Shown in pieces: positions 55,846 through 63,913 of a DNA stretch of 64,000 bases. The stretch is from an uncultured Clostridium sp. (lineage in GTDB: Bacteria; Bacillota; Clostridia; Lachnospirales; Lachnospiraceae), in NCBI GenBank assembly GCA_946553025.1, contig CAMNRM010000003.1, positions 1 to 64,000 on the forward strand, read 5' to 3'. The notes under the pieces are model-generated. The model searched no databases. It was not told the DNA's origin and saw nothing but the letters and a program-made list of their open reading frames with translations. Numbering within the stretch: the stretch's first letter is position 1; each line of letters opens with the position of its first letter. The translations under genes and the position numbers were made by a program.

Positions 55846-56274
55846 ATGGGATTCAAATTAAAAGTAGAGGGACCATCAACGATTGAACTGGGAACCACGA
55901 TTATTACCGGTGTAAAATTCCGCACAGATATTCCACATGACAGCAATGCCCGTTCTACGGATATGGGCAGTACTGTGACGATTACCGGAAAAATCCTGAC
56001 CGCTGTAGATGGCGATCCCTTTGACAGTACCAGGCAGCTTGGCCTGTGGGCTTTAGTTCCGGCAGAGAAGTCCGATTGCTACCGGAAGGTGAGTGTGGAA
56101 GTTATTGCAGCTTCTCAGGTGGTGCGGAAATATACCTATCCTAATGCCTTTGTTGTGGATTATAAAGAAGATTACGGCGATGTAGAAGGCGTGGGAACAT
56201 TTACGTTAATCATTAAGCAGAAAAAAGATAAGATGGCGCAGGTTGCAGTAGAGGGTGGATACAGCGTATCATAA
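55846..56274 (+). CDS. Hcp/TssD-like tube protein 2
   Basis: A 142-residue paralogue of the preceding protein, about half identical by eye: GFKLKVEGPSTIELGTT, SNARSTDMGSTVTITGKIL, CYRKVSVEVIAASQVV, NAFVVDYKEDYGDVEGVGTF and KQKKDKM. Identical length and spacing with no gaps indicate duplication followed by divergence, so the two may make a mixed tube or alternate rings. AGGCAGGAG precedes the ATG. A terminator-like hairpin follows, which would let the structural genes be made in excess over the regulatory genes. Confidence 0.6.
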   Translation: MGFKLKVEGPSTIELGTTIITGVKFRTDIPHDSNARSTDMGSTVTITGKILTAVDGDPFDSTRQLGLWALVPAEKSDCYRKVSVEVIAASQVVRKYTYPNAFVVDYKEDYGDVEGVGTFTLIIKQKKDKMAQVAVEGGYSVS

Positions 56275-56324
56275 ACGATTTTCGATACCCTGATGGGTAA
56301 AAGCAGCTAAAGCGAAGGATTGAG

Positions 56325-56350
56325 GGCTGCCTGTCTCCAGGCGGCCTTTT
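56325..56350 (+). terminator. Terminator/attenuator between tube genes and signalling genes
   Basis: GGCTGCCTG (56325-56333) pairs with CAGGCGGCC (56338-56346), one G-U, followed by TTTT. The short T run suggests partial termination. Confidence 0.6.
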
Positions 56351-56371
56351 GTCATAGGGGCAGATGAAAAA

Positions 56372-56770
56372 ATGAAGGATTACTATGCCATACTGGGAGT
56401 TAAAGAAAGTGCCGGTGCACAGGAGATTAAAAAAGCCTACCGGCAGTTGGTCAAGATTTATCACCCGGATGTTGTCAGGGAAGATAAAGAAAAAATCCAG
56501 CGGATGTACGCAATTCAGGAAGCTTATCAGTGTTTAAGTAAAGAGGAGAGCCGAAAGAAATACGATGAATCCCGAAGAAAACAAGCAGAGAAATTTACAG
56601 GAAAAGTTACGACCTTTGGTTTTCAGGCGGGGAAAGGGATGGAAACGTATCGAGGGAAACCATCGGGAGAAAAAACAACAGCAGGTAAGGTACAAACCGA
56701 CGCATTGTTTTCTGCATTTTTCGGGCCGAAAAACAGGTCAAACACCGGGAAAAAAGGAGGCATTCGCTGA
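56372..56770 (+). CDS. J-domain protein (DnaJ-like)
   Basis: A 132-residue protein. The J domain fills residues 1-63 with the HPD motif at 31-33 (YHPDVVRED) and AIQEAYQCLSKEESRKKYDE. The remaining ~70 residues are basic and low complexity with no Gly/Phe or zinc domains, so it is a class C type. An Hsp70-like ATPase is encoded at 60880; the J protein would stimulate it. Its stop overlaps the next ATG by one base (TGATG). Confidence 0.88.
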   Translation: MKDYYAILGVKESAGAQEIKKAYRQLVKIYHPDVVREDKEKIQRMYAIQEAYQCLSKEESRKKYDESRRKQAEKFTGKVTTFGFQAGKGMETYRGKPSGEKTTAGKVQTDALFSAFFGPKNRSNTGKKGGIR

Positions 56771-57348
56771 TGGAAAAAAGCCGGAAAATAAAGATTGCTG
56801 CAGATGTGGTTATGCTGTTCTGTGGAGCAATTCTGTTTGCTGTCCTTCGCTATGATTCATGGTTCAAAGGGAAGGGCACTATAATTAAAGCGGGATTATT
56901 TCTGTGCATGGCAGTAATTCTGGCAGATTTGCTCTATCAGTCTTTTTTGCTAAAGTCTGCTTCCCCATCTTCCCGAAAGCTGCAGGAATCCGGGAAGGTA
57001 AAGGCTGGGCTGGGAATCGAACGTCTGATTCTCTTAGATGAGCAGAATAAGCCGGTAAAATCCTGGGATATGGAAGGAAGAACGGCAATGCTTATCGGTC
57101 GAAGCGGGGGCGAAGAAGATGTGGATGTAGATTTGGAAGATTGTGCCTACAGCAGCTTTATTGATTTTCTGCATGCTGCCTTAAACTTTGCGCAGGATCA
57201 GTGGTATGTGGAAGATTTAGGTTCTCAAAATGGAATAAAAATCCGAAAAGTAGTGGATGGAGAATGCTATAAAGTTATGGGACGGCCCTGTAAAGTTGAA
57301 GCAGGAGATATTCTTTATATTGCAAATACCAGGCTTCTTTTATCTTAG
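56770..57348 (+). CDS. Membrane-anchored FHA-domain protein
   Basis: A 192-residue protein, translationally coupled to the J-domain gene. Two N-terminal membrane helices (IAADVVMLFCGAILFAVL; AGLFLCMAVILADLLYQSF) place a C-terminal FHA domain (about 95-192) in the cytosol: AMLIGRSGGEEDVDVDL, SSFIDFLHAALNF (the S..H pattern) and YVEDLGSQNGIKI. FHA domains bind phosphothreonine. It probably gathers phosphorylated parts at the membrane. Confidence 0.85.
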   Translation: MEKSRKIKIAADVVMLFCGAILFAVLRYDSWFKGKGTIIKAGLFLCMAVILADLLYQSFLLKSASPSSRKLQESGKVKAGLGIERLILLDEQNKPVKSWDMEGRTAMLIGRSGGEEDVDVDLEDCAYSSFIDFLHAALNFAQDQWYVEDLGSQNGIKIRKVVDGECYKVMGRPCKVEAGDILYIANTRLLLS

Positions 57349-57405
57349 ACAACAGGTATGCTTTAAAAACCTAACGGAGTATATGGAGATGGGAGAACGG
57401 AACAA

Positions 57406-57903
57406 ATGAGTTTAGTAAGATGTCCGAATGGACACGTATACAACGCAAAGCGCTATGGAAAAATATGTCCTTACTGCAGCATGAAAAGCCAGGAGGAAAC
57501 CGCAGTGACAAAGCCGGTTGGTTTTGAACCGCCAGTGGAAATTTTAATGGAGGAAGTCAGGCCGGTGTGCGGATGGCTGGTTTGTATTGAAGGGGCCAGG
57601 GTGGGGATGGATTATAAGATTTTTAAAGGAAAAAACTTCGTTGGCCGAGGAGATGCTATGGATATCCAGATTCTTGGAGATAACGAAATTAATCGAAAAA
57701 ACCATACCATTATTGTTTACGATGACAAGAAGCTGAATACGATGATTTTACCTGGTGACTCTTCGGGACTGGCCTATTTAAACGATGAACCTGTATACGT
57801 TCCCACGGAGTTAAAGCCCTATGACATTATCAGTATGGGAAACAGCCGATTCCTTTTTGTCCCTCTGTGTGGAAGTAATTTTTCCTGGAGTGACGTGAAA
57901 TAA
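57406..57903 (+). CDS. Zinc-ribbon/FHA-domain protein
   Basis: A 165-residue protein with GGGAG upstream. Residues 6-24 hold CPNGH ... CPYC, a four-ligand zinc ribbon. The FHA domain (about 60-160) has KNFVGRGDAMDIQIL, NEINRKNHTIIVYDDKK and VYVPTELKPYDIISMG. Soluble. Together with the membrane FHA protein and two phosphatases it implies a Ser/Thr phosphorylation circuit, though no kinase gene is in the window. Confidence 0.85.
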   Translation: MSLVRCPNGHVYNAKRYGKICPYCSMKSQEETAVTKPVGFEPPVEILMEEVRPVCGWLVCIEGARVGMDYKIFKGKNFVGRGDAMDIQILGDNEINRKNHTIIVYDDKKLNTMILPGDSSGLAYLNDEPVYVPTELKPYDIISMGNSRFLFVPLCGSNFSWSDVK

Positions 57904-58031
57904 ACGATGTGGCATAAAAAATATGCAATAAAAGACGTAAAGGCATGAAATAAAAAAGTAAAAGTATGAAAGTATAAAAAACAAGCAGGACAAGAACCAG
58001 GCAAAGGTAAAGAAGGGGCGGGAAGCAAGAG

Positions 58032-58859
58032 ATGGAAGGAACGGGTTTTATTCGCCTGTTGGCAGCAATAGGCTTTGCGGGAGCAGGGATTATCCGTCTG
58101 CGCCCGTCACTGGTTGAACTGTTTGATCAAAGGGCGTTACCACTAAATGCAGGAATTTCGCAGACCACGGGAAATAAAGAAGTTCAGGCGGATCTGGCGA
58201 AGGTCGTGGCAACGAATGCCGGAAGGCTTGCTGTTCTTGCGGATGGAATCGGAAAGAAAAATACTGGTCAGGTGTGCGCTCAGATAGCCGTGGATGCGAT
58301 TTTAGATCAGTATGAACCATACCAGATATTAAATAACCCCGACTATTTGTTTAAGACGGCTTTTTATGAGGCAAATCGGCGGATTCAGGCAACCCTGGGA
58401 GAACGTTGGGGCGGTGTAAGTCTGGGTGTTGCTTTTATGAACCAGACACATCTGCACTATGCATTGGCAGGAAATATCCGGATAGCGCTGTTTCGCCACG
58501 GGGAACTGATTCCGCTGAGTAAGGGACAAACTCTGGATGTATTAGCCGAAGATGCATGGAAAGACGGAAAGATTTCCCGGCAGGAAGCTGTGTGGAGCAT
58601 GGAAGAAAGCCGGATGTGGAATTATCTTGGAATGGATGGTTTTCACGAAATTGAACTGTGCAGCTGTCCTATTCAGCTAAAGCCGCAGGACGTTGTCTTT
58701 ATGGCAACCTGTGGCATCTTTGAAGAACTTTCCTGGAGCGAGATAGAAGATATTCTGGCAGAACCGGGGAGTTTGCAGGAGCGGGCAGACGCTGTGATTC
58801 GTGCTGCTGAAGGAAAAGAAAGCAAAGAAAAAGAAAACGGAAGTGTAATTATCTTTTAG
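58032..58859 (+). CDS. PP2C-like protein phosphatase 1
   Basis: A 275-residue protein. An N-terminal hydrophobic helix (GFIRLLAAIGFAGAGIIRL) may anchor it. The PP2C pattern follows: RLAVLADGIGKKNTGQVCAQ (the DGxG metal site), GVSLGVAFMNQTHLHYAL, GNIRIALFRHGELIPLSKGQ and DVVFMATCGIFEELS, where usual PP2C proteins have SDG; here it is TCG, so one metal-binding Asp is missing. It may therefore be a weak or inactive phosphatase, or a phospho-binding regulator. It lies between the FHA and second PP2C genes. Confidence 0.7.
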   Translation: MEGTGFIRLLAAIGFAGAGIIRLRPSLVELFDQRALPLNAGISQTTGNKEVQADLAKVVATNAGRLAVLADGIGKKNTGQVCAQIAVDAILDQYEPYQILNNPDYLFKTAFYEANRRIQATLGERWGGVSLGVAFMNQTHLHYALAGNIRIALFRHGELIPLSKGQTLDVLAEDAWKDGKISRQEAVWSMEESRMWNYLGMDGFHEIELCSCPIQLKPQDVVFMATCGIFEELSWSEIEDILAEPGSLQERADAVIRAAEGKESKEKENGSVIIF

Positions 58860-58930
58860 GAATGTGCGGATAACAGGAAAGAGATTAATATCTCACAAGG
58901 ATAATCCATACAAGCCGCACGGAGGAGAAC

Positions 58931-60730
58931 ATGAGAAGAATCAATTCGGAGTTTAAGACCGTCAATATGTCCGAAGAGGGGCAAAAACTATCCAATCGGG
59001 ATTATTTTGGCTATGTGGAAATGGATGATTTTGCCTGTTACGTCCTGGCCGACAGTCTGGATGAAGAACCATCGGTAAACAGTGCAAAAATGGTGGTTGA
59101 AAGTATTATCCGCGATTTTACCGAAGCCCCGTCGATGCGAAAAGGGCGATGGAAAAGGTGGATGCATCGGGCGCATACCGAATTGATAAAGCAGAGAAGC
59201 GGGATGCATTTAAAAGCATCCGCTGTCATTGTCGTTACCGATTACCGGAAAATTCGCTATATTTACGTAGGAAACAGCCGCTATTATCTTATCCGCAATG
59301 CCAGAATACTGGAGCGGACAACCGATCAGTCATTGACACAAAACCTTGCCGAAGCCGGGAAAATCCCTCTGGATCAGGCTGCTGCCCATGAAGAACGAAA
59401 TAACCTGTATTCCTTTCTTGGAGAACGGGGAACACCGAAAATACAGCTTTCCCGAAAGAGAAAACTGGAAAGCGGAGATGTCTTTTTGCTGTTAAGCCGG
59501 GGCGTATGGGAGCAGTGTCCGGACGAGGAACTGCTGGAGATGATTAATACAGCAAAAGAACCAGCAGAGGTTTTACATCAGGCCGAAGATTTCATTCTCG
59601 GACACCAGGAAAGTAAGGAAATTGATAATTACACCATGGCAGTTACCTTTGTCCAGAAGGTTTACCAATCCCCGAAAAAGCCGTGGACGGTGAAAAAGAT
59701 ACTGATGATTGTACTTCCTATTTTGCTTATTGTGGGAGGAATTAGTCTGGGGCTGTATCTGCGCTGTCGCAGAATTCGGCAAAAAGAGGAAAAACTGGCA
59801 GAATGTATGGAGAGCGGGGAGGATTATCTTAGGTATGACAATTACCAGAGGGCCGCAGAAGAGTTTGGGGAGGCAAAGACACTGGCTGAAAGCTTACGAA
59901 AAAATGAGGAATCGGATCGGGCGGATCAATATAAAAAGCTTGCCGAACAGATTATGTTATCCGATGAAGCATTGGCAGCCAAAGAATATGAAAAGGCACA
60001 GGAACTGTATCTGAAAGCCAGGGAAATGGCAGAAGAAGCGGGAAATGTGGGAAAAGTTTATATTGAACATCAACTGGAGCGAACTAAGGATTACATCGAA
60101 GTTTATGACTTGATTGCCATGGGGGAGAAAAAAGAAGAGTATGGAAATCTTACCGGTGCGATAGAAGCCTATAAAGAGGCAAAGACAAAGGCTGCTGATT
60201 TGTACTACAGTGAAGGAAAGGCTGAAGCCTTAGAAAAACAGGCCGCTGCTGAGGAAGTGTTAGAAAAAGCGCAGCTTGCCGATGAATCACGCCGGAAGGA
60301 ACAGGAAGAATCTGCTGCAGCAGAAGCAGCGAAACAGCAAAAAGAAGAAGAATCCGCAAAGGAACTGGAAAATCAGCAAAAAGCAAATGACCAGCAAAAT
60401 GCGATTGAATTAGAAAACCAGGGAAATGAGTTATTCGCCCAGGGACAGTATGACCATGCCATAACCTTTTATCAGGCGGCACAGACTATCTATATCCGGC
60501 TTGAAATGGTTTCCATGGCAGTAAACCTGAACCAGAAAATAGAAGCAGCCATGGCGGGAAGTGCAGCCAAGGCATCCAAGGAAGCGGAGGGAAAAGCAAG
60601 GGAAGAAGCAGGCACGATGGAAGCAAAAGAAGTTCCTTCGCAGCCATCAATAAACAGCAAAACAGAAGCCTCAGGTGCCGGAGTGAATGAAGTGCCTGCT
60701 GGGACAACCATGGGGAATACGCCTAATTGA
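58931..60730 (+). CDS. PP2C-like phosphatase with membrane helix and TPR-like repeats
   Basis: A 599-residue protein; GGAGGAG precedes the ATG. Residues ~10-240 follow the PP2C layout: FACYVLADSLDEEPSV (DGxG replaced), KASAVIVVTDYRKIRYIYVG, NSRYYLIRNARIL and DVFLLLSRGVWE, where the usual SDG is SRG. Key acidic metal ligands thus appear lost, so it is probably a pseudophosphatase. A membrane helix lies near 253-277 (ILMIVLPILLIVGGISLGLYL). The outer part (about 280-540) has TPR-like repeats (YLRYDNYQRAAEEFGEAK; YEKAQELYLKAREMAEEA; YDHAITFYQAAQTI) and coiled coil. It could pass outer assembly state to the inside. Confidence 0.72.
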   Translation: MRRINSEFKTVNMSEEGQKLSNRDYFGYVEMDDFACYVLADSLDEEPSVNSAKMVVESIIRDFTEAPSMRKGRWKRWMHRAHTELIKQRSGMHLKASAVIVVTDYRKIRYIYVGNSRYYLIRNARILERTTDQSLTQNLAEAGKIPLDQAAAHEERNNLYSFLGERGTPKIQLSRKRKLESGDVFLLLSRGVWEQCPDEELLEMINTAKEPAEVLHQAEDFILGHQESKEIDNYTMAVTFVQKVYQSPKKPWTVKKILMIVLPILLIVGGISLGLYLRCRRIRQKEEKLAECMESGEDYLRYDNYQRAAEEFGEAKTLAESLRKNEESDRADQYKKLAEQIMLSDEALAAKEYEKAQELYLKAREMAEEAGNVGKVYIEHQLERTKDYIEVYDLIAMGEKKEEYGNLTGAIEAYKEAKTKAADLYYSEGKAEALEKQAAAEEVLEKAQLADESRRKEQEESAAAEAAKQQKEEESAKELENQQKANDQQNAIELENQGNELFAQGQYDHAITFYQAAQTIYIRLEMVSMAVNLNQKIEAAMAGSAAKASKEAEGKAREEAGTMEAKEVPSQPSINSKTEASGAGVNEVPAGTTMGNTPN

Positions 60731-60751
60731 ATGCAGAATTGAACTGAAAGA

Positions 60752-60866
60752 GTAAACCTTCATGCGCCCATAAGTGGTCATACCACCATAAATAAAAGTC
60801 TGCCGGGCGCACTTGGCATACCTGAATTGATGCCGTCTATTCGGCGGCGGACTTTTAAAGTAAAGT
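60752..60866 (+). repeat. Conserved intergenic element, copy B (possible pseudoknotted RNA)
   Basis: Second copy of the element at 6176-6290. Stem 1: TGCGCCC (60763-60769) with GGGCGCA (60805-60811). Stem 2: 60794-60804 with 60846-60856 (AAAAGTCTGCC / GGCGGACTTTT, one G-U). The 5' arm of stem 2 lies in the stem 1 loop. An extra hairpin GTGGT-CAT-ACCAC is found only here and GGCAT/ATGCC is possible. It fills the gap before the Hsp70-like gene, about where a 5' leader would be. Confidence 0.7.
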
Positions 60867-60879
60867 GAGGAATGGACTA

Positions 60880-63384
60880 ATGAGCCAATATACTTATACG
60901 CTGCGGCCTAACCGCCCGGAAGAACCAGTACATACCTACAAGCGAAATGATCTGGAAAAAATGACCATGTTTCATTTGCGGGAGATCTGCAGAAAAGAAA
61001 AATTAGTGGTGACTTCCTCACAGCAAGGTGATAAGGAAAGCCTGATTCGCCTGATTATGCGCTTCCGTGGACAGAAGGAATATCGAAATATCCAGACCGG
61101 GTGCGAAGGAGGATTAGAGCGCCTTCAGGAATTTTTTCGGGATCATGAAATTCAGCTTACAAACCGGATGGCGATAACCTTGCCGGGAACAATTACGTTG
61201 TACCATGGAGCCGGAATAAATGAAATGGACAATTATCAGGTACAGTCCAAGGAAAAACTCTATGAGGGAAACTTGTTATTAATTGACGAAGTTTATCAGG
61301 TTTATACCTGTTTTTATCTGCAGATGCTTGAAGGAAAGATGTATCTTTTTAAAGGAAAAGATGTAGTCGTAAAACCTTTAGAAAAGCATCAGTATTTTAT
61401 CTTATATTTACCGAATGAACGAGATTCAGAATTTTTATACGACTGTTACTATGGGAAAAGAGCTTTTGTTCCCGGATATATGGAAGGGATTCGGATACCG
61501 CTTTTGGATATCCAGGAAAAAGAGATTATAAAAACAGAACTTCCTCTGATCATCGATTTGGGAAGTTCCAATACAACGATGGGAATTTGTCTGCCGGACG
61601 GAAGTACACGGACAGCAAAGATAAGGGGAACGGAGATTATCCCCAGTATGATTGGTGTTCAGAAAAAAGCGGGGGAGAAAACAAGCTTTTTATTTGGCTA
61701 TGAAGCAAAAGAATTCAATGAACAGAATTACCGGGATGAGGATGTAACGGTATTTTATGATATAAAACGATGGATCAGCGATCCTGAACGGACAGAAAGC
61801 GTTATCTTGCGGGATGGCTATAAATATCAGTTTTCCAGAAAAGAAATGATGCGGGCTTATCTGGAATACCTTTTGGATTTGGCAAAACAGCAGTTTAAAT
61901 GCAGCTTTACCAGTATTCAGCTTTTGGCGCCTATCCGCCATAAAGAAAAATTTCAGCAATTTTTCAAAAACCTGCTGCCGGAGTACCAGGTAAACTGTGA
62001 GCTGGACGAAGGCATGGCTGTTTTGTTTCATAGTATCAACCAGATGATTGCGCAGAAAAGTTATGATGAAAAACGATGGTATCATGCATTGATTATTGAC
62101 TGCGGGGGAGGAACTACGGATTTAACTTCCGGGAAATTTTGTATTGACAACAGCCGGGTATCCTACATTATTCAGCTTAAAACACGGTATGAAAACGGAG
62201 ATACGAATTTTGGAGGCAATAACCTGACCTATCGAATTTTGCAGTTGATAAAGATTCGGATTGCACAGAAGCTGGGATGGATGGGAAGTGAAGGCTCTAT
62301 TGGAGTTAATGAAAGAAACAGAAATATTGCTGAAGAAAATGAAAAAAGTACAAATGCAAGACTGGAACATTTATATCAGCAGGCCGAAGCCTGGATTCCT
62401 ACGCAGTTTAAAGCTTACGAAGAAAAAAGCAGAGAGCAGTATTTCCTGGTAAAAAATAATTATTATTATCTGTTTGAACTGGCAGAACAGGTAAAGAAAG
62501 CCTTCTTTCAGCCGGAATTTCGCTATGAATTAACCATTTCAACAAAACGTGAAGAGGGAAAGAAGGGGATATATCTGGATAAATGGAGATTATCCATTGC
62601 TCAACATGGACAGCTTGTTCCTGTGGCGGAACCGGTGGAGATTTGTCTGTACTTAAATGAGATAGAAGAAATTTTGCGGCCGGATATCTATGCATTGATG
62701 GAACGGTTTTTAAATCAGAAATTTGAACAGGGGAAGCTGCAGGATTATGAGATGATTAAACTGACTGGACAATCCTGCAAATCACGGCTGTTTACCGAAG
62801 CCTTAAAACAATATGTCCCTGGAAAGCTGATACAAAATACTAGGCAGGAACAGGATGGGACAGAATTAAAAATGTGCTGCATCCAGGGGGCTATGGCGTA
62901 TTTTTTAAACTGTAAGCTGGGGTATATGAAGGTTGAGCAGGATTACCAGGTGGGCAGCTTGCCTTATGAAATCATGGCTTATACCCATGAAAATGAAGAA
63001 AAAATCCTGATTAAAAGTTTGGATGCAGAGAACCATATCGGCTATATATCACGATTCCGCATAGGAAACCAGTTGGATCTGTATCTGAATGATGAGCAGG
63101 GAAACCGGCTGAAGACATATTACTTTGCCTACGATACTGCAAAATTTGAACAAACAACACAGGAAGAAATCGATAAAGCCTATGGAGGAACAGTTATCCA
63201 GGAGGAAACCGATGTTATTCTTGAAGGAGAAATGAAATTTTTTGTCTGGGTATCCAGAAAACGATGGGGTTTTGTGGTATTGCCGATTCTGCGGGATGGA
63301 GAACTTTTGTATAGGGGAGCAGAAACCTTCTTCGACTTTGAAGATGATACGTGGGAATTGAATTTTTTTGATGGGAGAAAGTGA
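60880..63384 (+). CDS. Hsp70/actin-fold ATPase with SAP-like N-terminal region
   Basis: The ATG at 60880 is chosen (GAGG upstream); 834 residues; GTG 60865 is possible. The N-terminal part (about 20-65, DLEKMTMFHLREICRKEKLV) looks like a SAP-type helix pair; about 65-215 is unassigned. The actin/Hsp70 fold begins near 225: IIDLGSSNTTMGI (phosphate 1) and IIDCGGGTTDLTSG (phosphate 2), then NFGGNNLTYRIL and MIKLTGQSCKSRLFTEAL. There is no usual substrate-binding domain; the C-terminal ~170 residues are beta rich. It probably works with the J protein at 56372 as an assembly ATPase for the cluster. It is larger than DnaK (~610). Confidence 0.8.
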   Translation: MSQYTYTLRPNRPEEPVHTYKRNDLEKMTMFHLREICRKEKLVVTSSQQGDKESLIRLIMRFRGQKEYRNIQTGCEGGLERLQEFFRDHEIQLTNRMAITLPGTITLYHGAGINEMDNYQVQSKEKLYEGNLLLIDEVYQVYTCFYLQMLEGKMYLFKGKDVVVKPLEKHQYFILYLPNERDSEFLYDCYYGKRAFVPGYMEGIRIPLLDIQEKEIIKTELPLIIDLGSSNTTMGICLPDGSTRTAKIRGTEIIPSMIGVQKKAGEKTSFLFGYEAKEFNEQNYRDEDVTVFYDIKRWISDPERTESVILRDGYKYQFSRKEMMRAYLEYLLDLAKQQFKCSFTSIQLLAPIRHKEKFQQFFKNLLPEYQVNCELDEGMAVLFHSINQMIAQKSYDEKRWYHALIIDCGGGTTDLTSGKFCIDNSRVSYIIQLKTRYENGDTNFGGNNLTYRILQLIKIRIAQKLGWMGSEGSIGVNERNRNIAEENEKSTNARLEHLYQQAEAWIPTQFKAYEEKSREQYFLVKNNYYYLFELAEQVKKAFFQPEFRYELTISTKREEGKKGIYLDKWRLSIAQHGQLVPVAEPVEICLYLNEIEEILRPDIYALMERFLNQKFEQGKLQDYEMIKLTGQSCKSRLFTEALKQYVPGKLIQNTRQEQDGTELKMCCIQGAMAYFLNCKLGYMKVEQDYQVGSLPYEIMAYTHENEEKILIKSLDAENHIGYISRFRIGNQLDLYLNDEQGNRLKTYYFAYDTAKFEQTTQEEIDKAYGGTVIQEETDVILEGEMKFFVWVSRKRWGFVVLPILRDGELLYRGAETFFDFEDDTWELNFFDGRK

Positions 63385-63424
63385 CAGGAAACTATAAATT
63401 GTGTGATTTAAAGAAAGGAATAGT

Positions 63425-63913
63425 ATGGAAAAGGAAAAAAGTATTGAAACAAAACAATTATTGATTAAAGGAAATATTATAAGTTGGGAAAATACGATGA
63501 TTCAATTATCTAATGTTTCTTCTATCTCTACTTTATCATTAGAACCATTGGAATTTCCTAAGGCTGTATTTTTTGTTTTTATTGCTGGTTTAATAATGAT
63601 GATGAAATTCAATGCGGGAATTGGTGTATTTATGTTAGTAGTATCAGTGGTATGGTTGTATAAGTGGTATACTGAAAATCAGCAGCGAAATTCAAAAAAA
63701 GCTTTGAAGATAGTAATGAACTCGGGATATAGTTTTTGTATAATTTTTAACGATCAAACATTTCTTCAGACCGTCTTGAAGATACTAAAGTTAATCTTTA
63801 TTGAAGGAGGAGTAGGAGAACAAAATATTGTAATAAATCTTCAGAATTCTAAAATAAGCGGAAATGCAAGTGTGTTAAATCATCTTAATGCTTTACAAGG
63901 AAGGAATATTTAA
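63425..63913 (+). CDS. Small membrane protein, DUF6232-like
   Basis: A 162-residue protein with AAAGGAA before the ATG. An N-terminal strand region (LIKGNIISWENTMIQLSNVSSI) resembles DUF6232; two membrane helices follow (FFVFIAGLIMMMKF; GIGVFMLVVSVVWLY), then a cytosolic-looking tail ending NLQNSKISGNASVLNHL. Its stop overlaps the next start (TAATG). AT rich compared with the upstream genes. Confidence 0.6.
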   Translation: MEKEKSIETKQLLIKGNIISWENTMIQLSNVSSISTLSLEPLEFPKAVFFVFIAGLIMMMKFNAGIGVFMLVVSVVWLYKWYTENQQRNSKKALKIVMNSGYSFCIIFNDQTFLQTVLKILKLIFIEGGVGEQNIVINLQNSKISGNASVLNHLNALQGRNI

